Notes: generated from the letters alone by a model not told the origin. Shown: positions 54,785 through 64,000, numbered from the stretch's first letter. The stretch is 64,000 nt of DNA from Proteiniphilum propionicum (GCF_022267555.1 NZ_CP073586.1:3080501-3144500); one strand, 5' to 3'. A program made the numbers and translations.

Positions 54785-57454
54785 TTATCTCCGTGAGATT
54801 GCCTCCACTTTTTTATTGAATGTGGTCTCTTTGAGCAAGTCATCAAGCGATATATGCATTCTGTAGCGCCAGTAATGCGAAGGATTGGCGGGCACATTAA
54901 TCCTTTCGTCCGCAATATCGGGATTACGAAGCCTTTCATCTATCGACATCCAGTCCTGCAAGGGAAGAATGACCCACATGGCCGATGATTGGAGATGATG
55001 TTCAATAATCTGCAGGCAGATTGCTGTATTACATTCGGCCGGTGCGGTACCCTCTCGATGCAGTACCTCATTATAATAACGTTGTGTTAGTTCCCGGTTT
55101 TCAGTCCACCATAAACGGAGGGGCGACATATCATGTGTTGATGTAGTACAAACGGAGAGATAAGGAAGCTTTTGCAGGTCGGTGAAAGTAGCATGCTGAT
55201 CTTTGGGCATTCGTTCAATCTCCAAGCTCAACATCTGCAATTCATGCATTACCGAAGGTACACAGTCGGGCACCATACCCAGGTCTTCTCCACATACCAT
55301 CATCGGTGTAGATGAAATAAGCACAGGCAGTTTTTTCATTGCCTGTTCTCTCCAAAAATAGTTATGACGGTTGTAAAAAAATTCGACATAAAGGCGATTA
55401 AAAGCCTCTTTTACATTATCATCCAGATACTTGTACGAATAGGTGTATTGTGCCGTAATGCGCGGATGAAAACGATTTTGATCAAGTGGATCTCGAATAA
55501 AAAGGACCTCTGTACAAAGAGATAGAAGACCATCGCATATAAGTCGGCTTTTCTTGTCAGACTTACTATCAAATAGGTGTTTGATTTTTTTTTGAGAATC
55601 ACAAAACGGCTTTAGCTTGAAACGCTGCCAACCCGATACCTCCAGGTAATTCTCCTTTACTTCTTTGGTATATTTATCAAAAATATCCGGTAAAAAATGT
55701 TCATGAATAAACGGTTTTACCATTCTCTCTTCATCGAAAGGAATACCTGCCCGGTTAATCTCTTCAGCCCAGTAGGGCAATGCCGGGTTAAAGTGGCCTA
55801 ATAGTCCTTGTACGGCATCCAGAGGTATTTCCCAGATACGGAAAAATCCCAGGATATGATCGATACGGTATGCATCAAAATAGTCCGCCATTTTTTGGAA
55901 TCGGCTTATCCACCATGCATACCCGTCCTCCTCCATCGCATACCAGTTGTAAGTAGGAAATCCCCAGTTTTGGCCAAAGAATGAAAAGTCGTCGGGCGGT
56001 GCACCGCTTTGCGTATCCATATTAAACAGATTGGGATTGGTCCACGCATCAATACTGTTTCTACTTATTCCGATAGGAATGTCTCCCTTGAGTGTTACAC
56101 CTCTGCTGTGAGCATACTTCTTTACCCGGGAAAATTGTTTGTGAAGCAGGAACTGCACAAAGAACCAGTAATTAGTCTCATTTTTCGCTTCCGGATAAAC
56201 TTCAAGCATCCGTTTCAAGCGGGCTTCATCGTAACTACTGAATTCACCCCAGTTTCTAAAGTCAGCCGTACTGTTTTTATCGCGCAGCAGACAGTAGCAT
56301 GCATATGGAAAGATCCAGGCTTTATTCTTTTCATAAAATACGATGTATTCTTCCGAAGACAGTACTTCCCTACCATCCTGCACGAAGAGATCCCTGCTGT
56401 AACGTCTCTTGAGCTTAAGCACCTTTTCATAGTCCAACTTGGGTAGGCAGTTAAGATGTTCCGCCTCTTCCCTGTAATCTTTAAGCTTCTTCTTATCTTT
56501 TAAAGGATATTCCATGCACCCCAAATATATTGGGTGGAGTGCATAAATTGATATGCCACTGTATGGATAGGAGTCGCACCATGTGCCCGTGGACGTAGTA
56601 TCATTCACCGGAAGCAGCTGAATAAGTTGTTGACGGGTAGCCACTGCCCAGTCTATCATCTTGTGCAGATCGGTAAAATCGCCCACTCCAAAGCTTTCGT
56701 TTGTTCTCAACGAGAAAACAGGTATTGAAGTACCCACTCCCTTATATGAAAAGTGATGATGATGATATTGCAGAGCCATCTCAGCAAAGAGCCTGTAGTT
56801 TTTATGAGCCTTTCCTGCATACAGAATGCGGTTTCCACCATCTTCCCAGTGAATGGCTTTTCCACTTTTTTTATCGAGAATGACAAACTTATAATAACAT
56901 GTTTCGGGCAGTTCCTCAGCATCAAGCACTATCTGCCATTCGCCGTCATTCACGAGCGATAGTGTTTTGGCTTTTTTTAAGTCCCATCCGCCCAATGCCT
57001 CGCAATCGCCGCTCACGGAAAGGATCTGGTCCCTGCATACATAAGGACATGTTACATTCAATAAAACTGTTTGAGAGTAATATTCTGAGGGTAGAGGCTC
57101 TTTTTCATGAAAAAATATACTTTCTGTAAAAGCCGATGAGTATAAATAGGTGTGGTATGGCCTGTTTTTCCAAAGGTCCTGAACAAGATACTCTTTAATC
57201 TTTTCAATGACGTTAAGTCTTCGGTTGCTTCCCCATTCACGTCGAATGGTACTGTTCCCCTGCCTGATAAAATAGTAGTATTGAAGCTCTGCCGTTTCTG
57301 ATACATTAATTTCCGTATACCACCTGTCGCCATCATTCGAAAGGACAACAGCATCGGTTTCATTATAATTACCCAGTTCGGGAATAGAACCACAGAGGCA
57401 TACCGACTGACCCCATGTGGTATGATAATCAATTTGAAAAGTAAGAAGTACCAT
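54785..57454 (-). CDS. malQ: 4-alpha-glucanotransferase with tandem CBM20 domains (DPE2-like MalQ)
   Basis: Amylomaltase of 889 residues that transfers glucan chains between maltodextrins. Two N-terminal starch-binding CBM20 modules (about 1-105 and 125-230; GQSVCLCGSIPELGNYN and QILSVSGDCEALGGWD are the paired module starts) precede a GH77 domain (about 250-880). Catalytic-site motifs are YRIDHILGFFRIWEIP, CGEDLGMVPDCVP and TSTHDMSPLR. The arrangement, with an insert in the barrel, is that of plant DPE2 and Bacteroidota MalQ rather than E. coli MalQ. Monocistronic; a -7-like TAGATTTG is at 57529-57536 on the minus strand. Confidence 0.94.
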   Translation of the reverse strand: MVLLTFQIDYHTTWGQSVCLCGSIPELGNYNETDAVVLSNDGDRWYTEINVSETAELQYYYFIRQGNSTIRREWGSNRRLNVIEKIKEYLVQDLWKNRPYHTYLYSSAFTESIFFHEKEPLPSEYYSQTVLLNVTCPYVCRDQILSVSGDCEALGGWDLKKAKTLSLVNDGEWQIVLDAEELPETCYYKFVILDKKSGKAIHWEDGGNRILYAGKAHKNYRLFAEMALQYHHHHFSYKGVGTSIPVFSLRTNESFGVGDFTDLHKMIDWAVATRQQLIQLLPVNDTTSTGTWCDSYPYSGISIYALHPIYLGCMEYPLKDKKKLKDYREEAEHLNCLPKLDYEKVLKLKRRYSRDLFVQDGREVLSSEEYIVFYEKNKAWIFPYACYCLLRDKNSTADFRNWGEFSSYDEARLKRMLEVYPEAKNETNYWFFVQFLLHKQFSRVKKYAHSRGVTLKGDIPIGISRNSIDAWTNPNLFNMDTQSGAPPDDFSFFGQNWGFPTYNWYAMEEDGYAWWISRFQKMADYFDAYRIDHILGFFRIWEIPLDAVQGLLGHFNPALPYWAEEINRAGIPFDEERMVKPFIHEHFLPDIFDKYTKEVKENYLEVSGWQRFKLKPFCDSQKKIKHLFDSKSDKKSRLICDGLLSLCTEVLFIRDPLDQNRFHPRITAQYTYSYKYLDDNVKEAFNRLYVEFFYNRHNYFWREQAMKKLPVLISSTPMMVCGEDLGMVPDCVPSVMHELQMLSLEIERMPKDQHATFTDLQKLPYLSVCTTSTHDMSPLRLWWTENRELTQRYYNEVLHREGTAPAECNTAICLQIIEHHLQSSAMWVILPLQDWMSIDERLRNPDIADERINVPANPSHYWRYRMHISLDDLLKETTFNKKVEAISRR

Positions 57455-57756
57455 TCTGTTTCTTTCGTTTAGTAAGATTTTCTTCTTTTTTAACGTATTA
57501 TGCGTATTAAATTATTTTAGATTCAGAACAAATCTACAACTATTAGTCAACGAAAGAAGTGATTACATGCAACTTTTACTCATAAAACAGTGCAAACGAT
57601 TGCGACAAAACATATCTCTTGCTACACTATAATACTTCCTGCCCTCCCCAAGCGTGCCCGAAACGATGGCGATAAAACATGTTTTTTGTAACACCATCCG
57701 TCACATTTTCACATTTAGAAATACAACAATCACTAATTCGCGCATCAAATATAATC
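57455..57756. other. Intergenic stretch between the transporter and malQ
   Basis: About 300 bases holding the malQ promoter region (-7-like box at 57529-57536). No gene, RNA or repeat recognised. Confidence 0.45.
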
Positions 57757-57781
57757 AGCTGCCAGAACAATAATGGCAGCT
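57757..57781 (-). terminator. Terminator-like hairpin after the AspT/YidE-type transporter gene
   Basis: AGCTGCCA (57757-57764) pairs perfectly with TGGCAGCT (57774-57781) over a 9-base loop, five bases beyond the stop codon of the minus-strand transporter; the following T tract is weak. Confidence 0.5.
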
Positions 57782-57786
57782 TTAAG

Positions 57787-59457
57787 TTAAATAAAAAGAA
57801 GGATAAGCAGTTGCGCCGTAATTACTCTGAGAAACATCGTAAGTGGATATACGGTTGCATAACTCACTGAAGGCACATCATTTCCGGCTGTCGCATTTGA
57901 ATATGACAATGCTGGCGGATCGGTCATACTGCCTGCAATCAATCCCATAAGTGTAAAATAGTTCAGCTTACATACCTTTCTTCCTATAGTACCAATTATC
58001 AATAATGGAATCACGGTGATGATAGCGCCATAGCCAATCCATTTGTAGCCACCATTAACTACTGTTTCTACAAAATTCTCACCGGCACCCAATCCCACGC
58101 AAGCAAGGAAAATTGCAATACCTATCTCCCGTAACATCAGATTTGCACTCATAGTGGTATATGTAACAAGCTTGTATTTAGGGCCGAATTTACTTATCAG
58201 AATTGATATGATAAGCGGGCCGCCTGCAAGCCCAAGTTTCACAGGCTGAGGAATACCGGGTAACATAAAAGGGATGCTTCCCACTAATACACCCAGTGCT
58301 ATTCCCAGAAATATTGATATAAGATTGGGTTCTCTAAGCCGTTTCAGAGAGTTTCCAAGAAATTTTTCAACGTTGGCAATATCTGACTCAGCCCCTACCA
58401 CCGTTACACGGTCACCCAACTGCAGCTGGAGCCTCGAATCGGCAATAAGGTCGACACCGGCGCGATTCACACGTGTAATATTTACTCCAAAAATATTTCT
58501 CAATTTCAGGTTACCTATTGATCGGCCGTTGATCTCGGATTTGGTGATGTTAATTCTGCGGGAAACAAGTTGTGAATCGAGCTTATTCCACTCCTCCCTA
58601 CCCATATCTATAAGCTTTCCTATGAGAGCTTCAATAACATCAATATTCTTAAGGTTTGAAACAACCATAATTTTGTCATCCTCATTCAATATTGTTTCTG
58701 TACGCGGTACCGCCAGTCCATTTGTCTGTGAGTGTAAAACCCTGGAAATCACAAATTCCTTGTCAATAAGTGTTTTTACTTCATGTATATTCTTTCCGAA
58801 AATGGCGGGATTCTTAACCTGAAGCGAGAACATATGTGCTTCATTCATTTTGGATTCGCTGTTTTCATCGAGCCTTTTATTCTCTTTGTGAAGATCAATT
58901 TTGAATATATATCTGAAAAATACAATACTCATTATTATCCCCACTACTCCAAGCGGATAGGTCACGGCATATGCTGTGGCAATAGAAGGATCGGTTGAAC
59001 CGGTAATATCGGTATATGTTTGCTGAGCCGCACCCAAGCCAGGTGTATTGGTTACAGCACCCGAAAGGATACCCACCATGGTTACAATGGGTATTCCATT
59101 AACAAGATGAATAACGTATGCTGTTAAAACTCCAAGTATTACAACACCCGATGCCAGCAGGTTCAGTGTCATTCCTCCCTGCTTGAACGAAGAAAAAAAG
59201 CTGGGGCCCACCTGCATTCCAATGGAATAGATAAAAAGGATAAGCCCAAACTCTTTCAGAAAGTGCAATACCTCACCGTTAACCTCCAGTCCAAGATGTC
59301 CTAAAAATATACCAAGAAAAAGTATCCATGTTGTCCCCAGCGATATACCAAATATTTTTATTTTCCCCAGTAATAAACCTCCGGAAATAACAAGAGCAAG
59401 AACTAATATTGAATGCGCAATCCCAGAACCTGTAACTAACTCTACTAACCACTCCAT
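57787..59457 (-). CDS. Putative transporter of the AspT/YidE/YbjL family with two RCK-C (TrkA-C) domains
   Basis: Membrane protein of 556 residues. Two halves of about five helices each (1-185 and 385-556) carry the AspT duplication motif ([21 protein letters not shown] and [16 protein letters not shown]), with [15 protein letters not shown] and [15 protein letters not shown] in matching positions. Between them are two TrkA-C/RCK-C domains (about 205-370), which in relatives bind small ligands and gate transport. Exchange of amino or dicarboxylic acids is known for AspT, but the substrate here is unknown. Start ATG at 59457 with a very good promoter upstream. Confidence 0.9.
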   Translation of the reverse strand: MEWLVELVTGSGIAHSILVLALVISGGLLLGKIKIFGISLGTTWILFLGIFLGHLGLEVNGEVLHFLKEFGLILFIYSIGMQVGPSFFSSFKQGGMTLNLLASGVVILGVLTAYVIHLVNGIPIVTMVGILSGAVTNTPGLGAAQQTYTDITGSTDPSIATAYAVTYPLGVVGIIMSIVFFRYIFKIDLHKENKRLDENSESKMNEAHMFSLQVKNPAIFGKNIHEVKTLIDKEFVISRVLHSQTNGLAVPRTETILNEDDKIMVVSNLKNIDVIEALIGKLIDMGREEWNKLDSQLVSRRINITKSEINGRSIGNLKLRNIFGVNITRVNRAGVDLIADSRLQLQLGDRVTVVGAESDIANVEKFLGNSLKRLREPNLISIFLGIALGVLVGSIPFMLPGIPQPVKLGLAGGPLIISILISKFGPKYKLVTYTTMSANLMLREIGIAIFLACVGLGAGENFVETVVNGGYKWIGYGAIITVIPLLIIGTIGRKVCKLNYFTLMGLIAGSMTDPPALSYSNATAGNDVPSVSYATVYPLTMFLRVITAQLLILLFI

Positions 59458-59497
59458 TTGTAAATAACCTAAATAATATCAATTTTTTAAAGTTGCG

Positions 59498-59528
59498 CAA
59501 AGGTAATACTTATTTTATTTAATTCAAA
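59498..59528 (-). promoter_or_regulatory. Promoter of the AspT/YidE-type transporter gene
   Basis: Minus strand TTTG (59525-59528), a 19-base spacer, TACCTTTG (59498-59505): full consensus match. The -33 box overlaps the last codons of prmA. The ATG is 40 bases downstream. Confidence 0.65.
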
Positions 59529-60360
59529 AACGAAACGAAACAGCAACCCATTGATCCATCACCAAAAAGTGCTGATATACTAAGCCGTATTCTTCGCTTT
59601 TGGCGCGGATGGCAGGGATATCCTCTGCGAAGAACCCGCTCATAACAATCTGTCCGCCAACATTTAGCACGTTAACATATAATGGAAAATCCCTTAAAAG
59701 AATATTCCTGTTGATATTGGCTAAAATTACATCATATGTTTCAGAGCCTAACAACCCGGCACCTCCCTGCAACACTCGAATGTTTTCAGTACCGTTCAGT
59801 TGCACATTCTCAAGAGCATTGCTATAGGCCCACTCATCTATATCGATAGCTGTAACGCGCTCAGCCCCTTTCATCGATGCTAATATTGCCAGCAAAGCCG
59901 TACCGCATCCCATATCAAGAACCGATTTACCTGCCAGGTTCATGGCTAGAATCTCTTTCATCATCAAACCAGTGGTCTGGTGATGGCCGGTTCCGAAAGC
60001 CATCTTAGGATCGATAAGAATGTTGTATTCATACTCCTTTTCCGGCCGGTGGAAAGAGCTATGGATGCATACCTTTTCATCGATTACAATAGGCTGAAAA
60101 TAGTTTTTCTCCCACTCTTCGTTCCAGTCTTTATCTTCCATTGCATGGGATGAATAGGTGATTGTTGCTTCCATGGGAAATTTCGAAAGAAGATCATCAA
60201 TCTCTTTCTCCGAAAACAGGGTTGCCGGTAAGTAGGCATCCAAACCTCTGTTTGCCGGAACAAATGTCTCAAATCCAATCTCAGCCAGAAGTGCTGCCAG
60301 AACATCGGTTATAACCTCATTTGCCGGATTACAATCAAATTGTACCTGAATATACTGCAT
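59524..60360 (-). CDS. prmA: Ribosomal protein L11 methyltransferase
   Basis: SAM-dependent enzyme that trimethylates Lys and the N terminus of ribosomal protein L11. The 278-residue protein has an N-terminal substrate-recognition domain (1-85), a linker with DPKMAFGTGHHQTT (about 115-128), the SAM-binding VLDMGCGTALLAILA, and the ILANINRNILLRD catalytic strand (NPPY-like position). Length is typical. Confidence 0.94.
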   Translation of the reverse strand: MQYIQVQFDCNPANEVITDVLAALLAEIGFETFVPANRGLDAYLPATLFSEKEIDDLLSKFPMEATITYSSHAMEDKDWNEEWEKNYFQPIVIDEKVCIHSSFHRPEKEYEYNILIDPKMAFGTGHHQTTGLMMKEILAMNLAGKSVLDMGCGTALLAILASMKGAERVTAIDIDEWAYSNALENVQLNGTENIRVLQGGAGLLGSETYDVILANINRNILLRDFPLYVNVLNVGGQIVMSGFFAEDIPAIRAKSEEYGLVYQHFLVMDQWVAVSFRF

Positions 60361-60882
60361 AATATTTTATTTTATAATAATAGAAAGCGTTTTGGTTTTT
60401 TACTCAAAAATCTTGCTCACTTTGTTGACTTTCATAAACTTAATAGCCAAGCAAATGTCTCGATTTGCCATATATAAATAATTGCCGGCAGAATTGGTTT
60501 TGCCGAAAATCAGTAATCTTTATCCAGTATTGTCTGGTGTCGAAATAAACATTTACCTAAGTATTATCATTTATAAACTATTTGATATTTTGGGCTTTAG
60601 GAGCAAGTTCTTCTGCTGAATGCAAAAATCTAATCTGTACTTCTCGTCTCAAAAGCAGTTTTTCAGCCATAAAAATGAGACTACAAAATTAAACAACTTT
60701 TCCTTATGTCTTATATAAAAACGGAGCTACATGGAAAAGTTACTGTCACCAAAAAAAGTAAAAAACCCGATACTTGTACATAAAATTTGTTTATAAGTGT
60801 TACAATTTACACCATTTCTATAAATATAAATCCGGAATTACTTTTTTTGTCTTACTTTTATCAACCCAAATGAATTTTTACG
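60361..60882. other. Gene-free stretch between divergent prmA and the TPR gene
   Basis: About 520 AT-rich bases; no ORF, RNA or repeat recognised. It must hold promoters for both neighbours, but none fits the consensus well. Confidence 0.45.
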
Positions 60883-61974
60883 ATGATGAGAACCTTATTT
60901 ACAATCACTTTTTTAGTGGGCACTTTCTCAATCCTATTATATGGGCAGAGTGCCAACGTACAAAAGCTCATTCAGGAAGGTGTGGAACTGCACGATGCGG
61001 GTGAATATAAGAGCGCTATCGGGAAATACAGAAAAGCTCTTGAAATTGATCCAAAAGATATTCATGCAACCTATGAACTGTCATTGTCATATCTGGCACT
61101 TAATGATTATCAAAATGCATCGAAATTCAGTACTGTAGTAATTAATTCAAAGAATAAAGAGCTTTCAACCGGTGCTTACGCTGTAAAAAGTGAAGCACTG
61201 GCAGGAATGAACCGGCTGGAAGATGCCATCAATCTCCTTGAAGAAGGATTAATAAAAAACGGTGATGAATATCTACTTCATTTCAATTTGGCTGTTAACC
61301 ATTACAAAAAAGGAGATATTGAAAATGCAATCGGACATATAAAAAAATCAATCGACCTGGATAAATCGCACAGCGACGCCTTCCTTCTTAACGCATATGC
61401 TTTGAACGACAAAGGATTATGGGTCCAGAGCATACTCTCGTTCCAGATGTTTCTTCTGCTGGAACCAGACAGCAAGCGTTCTAAAAACGCGTTCGAGGAG
61501 ATGTTGCGCACCATGCGAATAAAAATTACTGAAGAGCCCTTGGAAAGATCTTTTATTCAACAGCAGTTGATTCGTAAAACAACCAAATCGTCGAGTCATG
61601 GAGAAATTCCTCCACTTAGCATAGAGGAAGGATTAAACCGAAATTTTGTTTACCATGCCATCATCACTGCTCTTGATTCATTGAAAAATACACCTGAAGA
61701 AGAAAGTGAATTTACACTTTTCAAGACTGTCAACAAAGAGATTATGCAGGTCATTGATAAAGAAAGCAAGAGAGATAATAATAGTTCTAAAGAGGGAGTA
61801 TTATGGACGTTTTACATTCCCTTTTTCTCACATATATTTCAATCTGATTATTATGACACATTCTGCCGCTATATCAGCGTTTCGTACTACCACGATTCAT
61901 ATGAATGGTGGCAACAAAATACCGATATCGCACAGAATTTTATTACATGGTTCGAAAAAGGTGATAACATCTGA
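60883..61974 (+). CDS. Secreted TPR-repeat protein
   Basis: Protein of 363 residues with a signal peptide (MMRTLFTITFLVGTFSILLYGQ). Residues about 25-200 contain about five tetratricopeptide repeats; clear ones are LIQEGVELHDAGEYKSAIGKYRKALEID (29-56) and HFNLAVNHYKKGDIENAIGHIKKSIDLD. The C-terminal 160 residues are not repeats and end in FCRYISVSYYHDSYEWWQQN, a segment rich in aromatics. TPR arrays mediate protein contacts; the partner is unknown. It starts the plus-strand group that includes an ECF sigma factor (48-base gap), hence a possible envelope sensor. Confidence 0.85.
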   Translation: MMRTLFTITFLVGTFSILLYGQSANVQKLIQEGVELHDAGEYKSAIGKYRKALEIDPKDIHATYELSLSYLALNDYQNASKFSTVVINSKNKELSTGAYAVKSEALAGMNRLEDAINLLEEGLIKNGDEYLLHFNLAVNHYKKGDIENAIGHIKKSIDLDKSHSDAFLLNAYALNDKGLWVQSILSFQMFLLLEPDSKRSKNAFEEMLRTMRIKITEEPLERSFIQQQLIRKTTKSSSHGEIPPLSIEEGLNRNFVYHAIITALDSLKNTPEEESEFTLFKTVNKEIMQVIDKESKRDNNSSKEGVLWTFYIPFFSHIFQSDYYDTFCRYISVSYYHDSYEWWQQNTDIAQNFITWFEKGDNI

Positions 61975-62021
61975 GATAAATATTACAAAAAATTTTTATC
62001 TTTAGATTGAATTCCGCAAAT

Positions 62022-62573
62022 ATGGAAATAAATAACGAGGAACGGCTACTGGAAGAGTTGCGCAACCCGCGCACAGCTCGTAAAGCGTTTGCCGGTATTG
62101 TGTCTGAATACAGCGAAAGGCTTTACTGGCAGATACGAAAAATGGTTTTGTCTCACGATGATGCCAACGATATCCTTCAGGATGTGTTCATAAAAGCCTG
62201 GACAAATCTTGATCATTTCAGGGGTGAGGCCAAGGTTAGTACCTGGTTATATCGTATTGCTATTAACGAAAGCATCACCTTTCTGAACAAAAAGAGAAGC
62301 CAGAATAACGTTTCCATTGACGATGATGACTCTTTTCTGCTAAACACGATAGAAGGAGACGAATATTTTGACGGTGATAAAGCACAATTACTCCTGCAGA
62401 AAGCCATCCTTACCCTTCCCGAAAAGCAACGACTTGTTTTTCAGATGAAATACTTTGACGAGATGAAATATGAAGATATGTCCGACATACTTGGTACTTC
62501 AGTTGGCGCCCTGAAAGCATCTTACCATCATGCTGTAAAGAAAATTGAAAAATTTTTGGACAAAACACATTAA
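62022..62573 (+). CDS. ECF-type RNA polymerase sigma factor
   Basis: Sigma-70 family protein of 183 residues with only regions 2 and 4, as in extracytoplasmic-function sigma factors. Region 2: SHDDANDILQDVFIKAWTNL and STWLYRIAINESITFL; region 4: LPEKQRLVFQMKYFDEMKYEDMSDILGTSVGALK, a clear HTH. The ATG at 62022 is used; the longer frame from a TTG at 62007 is rejected. It lies 54 bases before a small membrane protein gene, the likely anti-sigma partner. Confidence 0.92.
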   Translation: MEINNEERLLEELRNPRTARKAFAGIVSEYSERLYWQIRKMVLSHDDANDILQDVFIKAWTNLDHFRGEAKVSTWLYRIAINESITFLNKKRSQNNVSIDDDDSFLLNTIEGDEYFDGDKAQLLLQKAILTLPEKQRLVFQMKYFDEMKYEDMSDILGTSVGALKASYHHAVKKIEKFLDKTH

Positions 62574-62626
62574 ACCTTTTACCTATCGTTAAGTCTATTT
62601 ATCAGTACAGCGAAAAAATAAAAGGT

Positions 62627-63043
62627 ATGGAAACCAAATTTAACAAATTAAAAGAAATAGATAAAACTAAAACTCCTTTTAAAGTACCCGAAAATTATTT
62701 CGCACAATTTAATGAAGAAATAATAAATCGCCTGCCGGAGAGGGAGATTATAAAACCACAGGTTATTACCATGTGGGATAGGGTAAAACCCTGGGTTTAT
62801 ATGGCTGCCATGTTCGTGGGTATGTATGTTGTCATAAATTTTTTGATTAAAGAAAAAAATAAGAGTAGCAATATTGCAGACTATCAGAATGTTCCGGAAC
62901 AAACACTCACCGGATCGCCTCAAGTTGATAATTATTGGTCAACTGTTCAGATAACCGAAGAGGAATTCTATCAGTATCTGGAAGAACAAATGATAAATGA
63001 CGGCTACTTCGATTACATGTACAAACAATATTATTTAAACTAA
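62627..63043 (+). CDS. Small membrane protein, candidate anti-sigma factor
   Basis: Protein of 138 residues with one membrane helix (about 50-72: VKPWVYMAAMFVGMYVVINFLIK). The cytoplasmic N terminus has KTPFKVPENYFAQFNEEIINRLPE, a segment seen in many Bacteroidota proteins encoded after ECF sigma factors. The outer part (73-138) is acidic and Tyr-rich. There is no zinc-binding anti-sigma HxxxCxxC motif. The role is inferred from position and topology. Confidence 0.7.
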   Translation: METKFNKLKEIDKTKTPFKVPENYFAQFNEEIINRLPEREIIKPQVITMWDRVKPWVYMAAMFVGMYVVINFLIKEKNKSSNIADYQNVPEQTLTGSPQVDNYWSTVQITEEEFYQYLEEQMINDGYFDYMYKQYYLN

Positions 63044-63076
63044 TAATTATCATACATCTTTTAAAGGATTTTTGTT

Positions 63077-63538
63077 ATGAGAAAAAGTATTGTATTGCTT
63101 TTTTCGGTGCTGATGCTTCCGGTATTCTCCTTTACAATATCTGCCCAGAACAGAAAAATGAACATGGCTGATTACGAAAAGAGAAAAATGGAATATATAA
63201 AGAAGGAAGCCGGACTAACTCAGGAAGAGGCAAATAAATATTTCCCTCTGAACAATGAGTTGACACAAAAGAAGTTCGATCTGCATAAGCGCCACAGAGA
63301 TAAAATTGATCGTATTAAGGATAACAACAACATCTCAGAGGAAGAATACAGAAAGATGCTGGATGACGATGTGGATGTAAAGCTCAGAGAAGCAGCACTT
63401 GACAAAGAGTATTCTGCAAAATTCGAAAAGGTGCTTTCTCCCGAGAAGCTATATAGAGCTCAGCAAGCCGAGAGAAGCTTTATCCAGAAAGAGGTGACTA
63501 ACTTCAGAAGCGGACAGGGAAGCCGGGGAAATAAATAG
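63077..63538 (+). CDS. Spy/CpxP-like periplasmic protein
   Basis: Protein of 153 residues with a signal peptide (MRKSIVLLFSVLMLPVFSFTISAQ). The mature part is almost wholly helical and highly charged: KRKMEYIKKEAGLTQEEANKYFPLNNELTQ followed by a coiled-coil stretch with KFDLHKRHRDKIDRIKDNN, resembling the LTxxQ-type periplasmic chaperones such as Spy. It is the last gene of the sigma factor group, followed by a terminator. Chaperone or sensor function is inference. Confidence 0.72.
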   Translation: MRKSIVLLFSVLMLPVFSFTISAQNRKMNMADYEKRKMEYIKKEAGLTQEEANKYFPLNNELTQKKFDLHKRHRDKIDRIKDNNNISEEEYRKMLDDDVDVKLREAALDKEYSAKFEKVLSPEKLYRAQQAERSFIQKEVTNFRSGQGSRGNK

Positions 63539-63590
63539 ATGAAGATGAATTAATAAGAGAGCTTCACGACACCAAATCATGAAATTGGAT

Positions 63591-63630
63591 AGGAGAAAAA
63601 CAAAACAGGTTTTCCTCCCATTTTATTTTA
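63591..63630 (+). terminator. Terminator of the sigma-factor operon
   Basis: GGAGAAAAAC (63592-63601) pairs with GTTTTCCTCC (63609-63618), one mismatch, followed by CATTTTATTTTAC. It lies 53 bases past the last stop codon. Confidence 0.6.
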
Positions 63631-63712
63631 CAGTATCTCAAACCACCGGTATCAACCAGTTCTTTGTATCGAGCTGTTCTACGAATACCATTTCCTGCAA
63701 CCGTTAAAAAAT

Positions 63713-63752
63713 AATTGTCTATAAATGTCTGACAGACAATTCATAGACAATT
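63713..63752. repeat. Nested inverted repeat downstream of ssrA
   Basis: Outer arms AATTGTCTAT (63713-63722) and ATAGACAATT (63743-63752) are perfectly complementary; inside is TGTCT-GAC-AGACA (63726-63738), nearly concentric. It could be the ssrA terminator or an operator with four TGTCT half-sites. Confidence 0.55.
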
Positions 63753-63796
63753 AAACTACTCCAGCACGTTGATTATGTGCGACTTACCAAACCATG

Positions 63797-64000
63797 TGGA
63801 GTTGGAGGGATTCGAACCCTCGTCCAAACGAGGAAGCAATCTGCTTTCTACATGCTTATCTTCATTTTATTTGTCAGGAAAGAGCGCGACTGAAGCCATC
63901 ATACTCAATCCTTATCTTCTAATTTTTCGGAAAGGAGCCGAAGCCTCTCCAATCCTATCTCCGATTTGCCTGCACCACCTGATCGGAACGCTTCGAAGCC
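63797..64000 (-). ncRNA. ssrA: tmRNA (ssrA), 3' part; 5' part beyond the window
   Basis: Transfer-messenger RNA that rescues stalled ribosomes. On the minus strand the end reads GACGAGGGTTCGAATCCCTC (T arm with the GTTCGAATC loop), then CAACTCCA, the 3' acceptor strand and discriminator, and the preceding TAAGCATGTAGAAAGC is the conserved segment before the tRNA-like domain. CCA is not encoded (CAT follows), so it must be added. Stems of pseudoknots are seen upstream to base 64000; the peptide-tag reading frame and the 5' acceptor strand lie outside. Confidence 0.9.

Noticed and set aside
63797-63830. Ordinary tRNA gene
   Set aside because: The T arm and acceptor strand are tRNA-like, but the upstream sequence (TAAGCATGTAG and pseudoknot-like stems) identifies tmRNA, with no anticodon arm.

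Overview
The window looks like a piece of chromosome from a member of the Bacteroidota, most likely the order Bacteroidales (a Dysgonomonadaceae-like organism would fit, but the genus cannot be fixed from sequence alone). The evidence is Bacteroidota-only families (DUF4105, DUF4831, DUF4382, DUF4492 before cydAB, HsdR-N-like orphan, OmpP1/'hemin receptor' barrel, CBM20-GH77 amylomaltase), recurrent -7 boxes of the TAnnTTTG type in place of an E. coli -10, weak Shine-Dalgarno sequences, and type B ribosomal protein L31. Most of the sequence is ordinary housekeeping DNA of about 40-50% GC; no phage, large IS, tRNA cluster or CRISPR-Cas locus is present.

Layout. 1-5.0 kb: secA (cut by the window edge), a degenerate PafA-type phosphatase and a DUF4105 membrane protein, all on the minus strand. 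5.5-13.6 kb: rpmE2, cinA, serS, tilS, pheS and two envelope proteins. 14.2-20.8 kb: a lone sufB, ung, asnA, pyrKD, and an amino-acid permease. 21.0-22.6 kb: an XRE regulator followed by 1.1 kb of gene-free DNA holding palindromic TACA-N2-TGTA sites, a pair of 30-bp direct repeats and a 109-bp MITE-like element. 22.6-38.3 kb: holA, amn, an orphan nuclease-domain gene, panB, an outer-membrane barrel, a strange Trp/Tyr-repeat plus Ser/Arg-rich secreted protein, metallo-hydrolases, lipoproteins, gcvP, rsmG. 38.8-45.7 kb: a GC-rich minus-strand carotenoid/photolyase operon. 46.5-53.4 kb: cytochrome bd oxidase (DUF4492-cydA-cydB) and a three-subunit proton-translocating transhydrogenase. 53.7-60.4 kb: fba, malQ, an AspT/YidE-type transporter, prmA. 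60.9-63.5 kb: a plus-strand envelope-stress-like operon (TPR protein, ECF sigma factor, small membrane protein, Spy-like periplasmic protein). The window ends in the 3' part of tmRNA (ssrA).

The most notable system is the 7-kb carotenoid operon crtB-idi-(cruF-like)-acyltransferase-glycosyltransferase-photolyase-crtI. Its genes overlap by 4 nt at several junctions, its GC content is visibly higher than that of its neighbours, and its content predicts an acyclic hydroxylated C40 carotenoid carrying a sugar and a fatty acid, coupled with light-driven DNA repair. It carries one of two copies of the 109-bp MITE (imperfect terminal inverted repeats, 6-bp target duplications) and a truncated secreted-protein gene just before crtI. 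Other points worth a second look are the phosphatase homologue that has lost nearly all catalytic residues, the operator array beside the XRE gene, and the Trp/Tyr-repeat protein.
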